From assembly GCA_021286885.1 (NCBI GenBank), contig JAJTBM010000149.1, forward strand, positions 1-7,202: 7,202 nucleotides of DNA. Direction: 5' to 3'. This document shows, piece after piece, positions 6,031-7,202 of the stretch. The translations under genes were made by a program, and so were the position numbers. The number at the start of each line of letters is the position of its first letter. The stretch's first letter is position 1. Source of the stretch: Rhodocyclales bacterium (GTDB lineage: Bacteria > Pseudomonadota > Gammaproteobacteria > Burkholderiales > Rhodocyclaceae). The notes below the pieces were generated by a model. It was not told where the DNA came from. It saw only the letters and a list, made by a program, of their open reading frames with translations, and searched no databases.

Positions 6031-6045
6031 GCCTCACCCCGAGGC
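6031..6045. other. Short hairpin between the LysR and ATPase genes
   Basis: GCCTC (6031-6035) and GAGGC (6041-6045) form a 5-bp GC stem with a 5-base loop in the 82-base gap between the LysR stop and the ATPase start. No T-run follows on the minus strand (GCAAATCTTG), so it is unlikely to end transcription. It may reduce read-through or only be chance. Confidence 0.3.
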
Positions 6046-6064
6046 AGCGCCAAGGCCCTGAAAT

Positions 6065-7000
6065 TTAAAGACTTGAGCCCTGCTCGTCGTGTGCCGAACG
6101 CGACAAGGCCGCCCCGTCGGCGTGGCGCAGGGCATCCACCAGCGCCTGGGCGTGGGGCGAGAGGCGGCTGTCCCGGCGCACGATGATGGAGAGGTCACGC
6201 CCCGCCCAGGGCTCATCCACATCCACCACCGCAAACGGACGCACGCTGCGGATGCGCTCGGTGGTGGAGCGGGGCACCAGCCCCAGGCCCACTCCGGCGC
6301 TGGCCATGCGCAGTACCGCCTCGAAGCTGCGCACCTCGATGCGCACATCCAGCCGCCCGCCGCTCGCCGCCACGTCGTTCATCACCCCGGTATGGAAGGC
6401 GCTGCCCGCGTGCAGCATCACGAAGGGCTGATCCAGCACCTCGCCAATCCGCACCCGGGCATGGGCCGTCACCGGGTGGTCGGGCGTGCTCACCAGCACG
6501 ATCCGGTCCTGCCGGTAGGGGAAGGCGGTGAGTGCCTCCTGGGGCACCTCGCCCGCCACCACGCCGATTTCAGCCTCGCCTTGGATCACGCTGCGGCAGA
6601 TTTCCGGGCTGGTCATTTCCTTCATGGTCACCCGCACCTGGGGATGGGCGCCCAGAAAACCGCCCAGGTCTTCGGGGAGAAAGCAGTTGATGGCGTTGGT
6701 GTTGCCATACAGGCTGACCTGGGCCCACAGCCCCCGGGCAAAGGGGGAGATGTCCGCATGCATCTGTTCGAGATTGGCGAAAATTCGTCGGGTGTGGCCC
6801 AGCAAGGCCTCGCCGGCCCGCGTCAATTGCAAGCCCCGGGCATGTCGTTCAAAGAGTGCCGCTTGCAGGTTGGATTCCAGCCGAGCCAGGCGGTGACTGG
6901 CCGAGGAGGGCGCCAGATGCACCCGGGCTGCGCCCCGGCTCAGGTTCCGCTCTTCGGCAATGGCAGCAAAGAGTTTCAGGTCGATCAGGTCATAGTTCAC
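6065..7000 (-). CDS. LysR-family transcriptional regulator
   Basis: This protein of 311 residues has the standard LysR layout and length: an N-terminal winged helix-turn-helix (about 4-63, DLKLFAAIAEERNLSRGAA, then APSSASHRLARLESNL with the recognition helix and LQLTRAG closing the wing), a linker helix (about 64-90) and an effector-binding domain of the periplasmic-binding-protein type (about 92-295, with GEAEIGVVAG near 141-150 and SAGVGLGLVP near 234-243). The effector cannot be told from the sequence. Translation starts at GTG 7000; no ATG fits the conserved N-terminus, and only a weak GAG lies about 10 bases upstream. A truncated gene lies divergently to the right, the classical LysR target arrangement, and the AAA+ ATPase gene follows 82 bases downstream on the same strand, so either or both may be controlled by it. 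Confidence 0.93.
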   Translation of the reverse strand: MNYDLIDLKLFAAIAEERNLSRGAARVHLAPSSASHRLARLESNLQAALFERHARGLQLTRAGEALLGHTRRIFANLEQMHADISPFARGLWAQVSLYGNTNAINCFLPEDLGGFLGAHPQVRVTMKEMTSPEICRSVIQGEAEIGVVAGEVPQEALTAFPYRQDRIVLVSTPDHPVTAHARVRIGEVLDQPFVMLHAGSAFHTGVMNDVAASGGRLDVRIEVRSFEAVLRMASAGVGLGLVPRSTTERIRSVRPFAVVDVDEPWAGRDLSIIVRRDSRLSPHAQALVDALRHADGAALSRSAHDEQGSSL

Positions 7001-7015
7001 TAGGTTTCGTCTCAG

Positions 7016-7035
7016 TCGAATACTTCAATCGAATA
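7016..7035. repeat. Direct repeat TCGAATA near the LysR start: possible autoregulatory site
   Basis: TCGAATA occurs at 7016-7022 and 7029-7035, 13 bp apart. The copies span the region from just before the GTG to the -10-like element of the LysR gene, which would suit a site for repression by its own product. LysR proteins generally prefer inverted T-N11-A sites, so this is only a suggestion. Confidence 0.3.
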
Positions 7036-7061
7036 TTAGCAATTTAACAAACTTCTGATAA
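7033..7061 (-). promoter_or_regulatory. Sigma70-like promoter candidate for the LysR gene
   Basis: Read on the minus strand, TTATCA (7061-7056) and TAATAT (7038-7033) each match four of six consensus bases with an ideal 17-base spacer. Transcription would start near 7026, about 25 bases before the GTG start. The divergent region 7001-7118 is AT-rich, as expected for a shared regulatory region; I found no convincing plus-strand promoter in it. Confidence 0.45.
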
Positions 7062-7118
7062 ATGGCTTAATGAGGTGCTGTGACAAATGCATTGAAATGA
7101 TTGATGACTGGATTACGG

Positions 7119-7202
7119 ATGCCTATGCCTGCCTTAGCTTTGCCCTTGCCCGGCTTGCCTTCTTCGGCCTCTGCCCACCGCATGGGCCTGATTTACGCCG
7201 TA
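7119..7202 (+). CDS. N-terminus of a divergent gene, cut by the window edge (possible membrane transporter)
   Basis: From ATG 7119 the frame stays open for all 28 remaining codons. It reads MPMPALALPLPGLP, a Ser/Ala-rich piece, and then RMGLIYAV, which looks like the start of a first membrane helix as in EamA/DMT or MFS transporters. Alternative starts are ATG 7125 and ATG 7182. No good Shine-Dalgarno is seen for any of them. It is divergent from the LysR gene, with 118 bases between the two starts, which is the usual position of a LysR target. Family assignment from so few residues is a guess. Confidence 0.4.
   Translation, partial: MPMPALALPLPGLPSSASAHRMGLIYAV

Noticed and set aside
6031..6045. 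Intrinsic terminator between the LysR and ATPase genes
   Set aside because: The stem is only 5 bp and no T-run follows on the minus strand.
6089..7003. Open frame of 304 codons on the plus strand opposite the LysR gene
   Set aside because: It is complementary to a full-length LysR gene and has the composition of a GC-rich antisense frame.

Overview
The window looks like chromosomal DNA of a GC-rich betaproteobacterium. Protein style and codon use (strong GCC/GGC/CTG preference) would fit Rhodocyclales such as Azospira or Dechloromonas relatives, but that placement is an inference from memory. It carries seven recognisable genes and the first codons of an eighth. There is no tRNA, rRNA, IS element, integrase or CRISPR array.

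Left part, plus strand (139-3078). A soluble PAS sensor hybrid histidine kinase is followed almost immediately by an OmpR/PhoB-type response regulator, a complete two-component pair. About 157 bases further on is a gene for a secreted PCu(A)C-type copper chaperone with a perfect H-X10-M-X21-H-X-M copper motif and a natural His5 C-terminus. Its short upstream region holds a promoter-like element overlapped by two TTCTGCAA repeats exactly 22 bp apart, so this gene could be a target of the adjacent regulator. A perfect 10-bp stem terminator (3087-3116) separates it from the convergent gene on the other strand.

Middle (3153-3881), minus strand. A free-standing CZB (chemoreceptor zinc-binding) domain protein has a strong Shine-Dalgarno, and one of its four expected zinc ligands is replaced by Asn. 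Upstream lies an AT-rich intergenic stretch with short repeats.

Right part, minus strand (3882-7000). A GTG-started LysR-type regulator is followed, 82 bases downstream, by a large AAA+ ATPase with an uncharacterised N-terminal region of about 330 residues. The ATPase gene overlaps by 32 bases a 137-residue protein I do not recognise. The ATPase/small-protein pair is the least understood unit here and the best candidate for an undescribed system. Its catalytic core resembles an AAA+ family I remember as common in fungi, and its pore loop lacks the usual aromatic residue. Divergent from the LysR gene, a truncated reading frame (possibly a transporter N-terminus) runs off the right edge.

A canonical G-quadruplex motif sits inside the kinase gene, exactly over the ATP-lid glycines.
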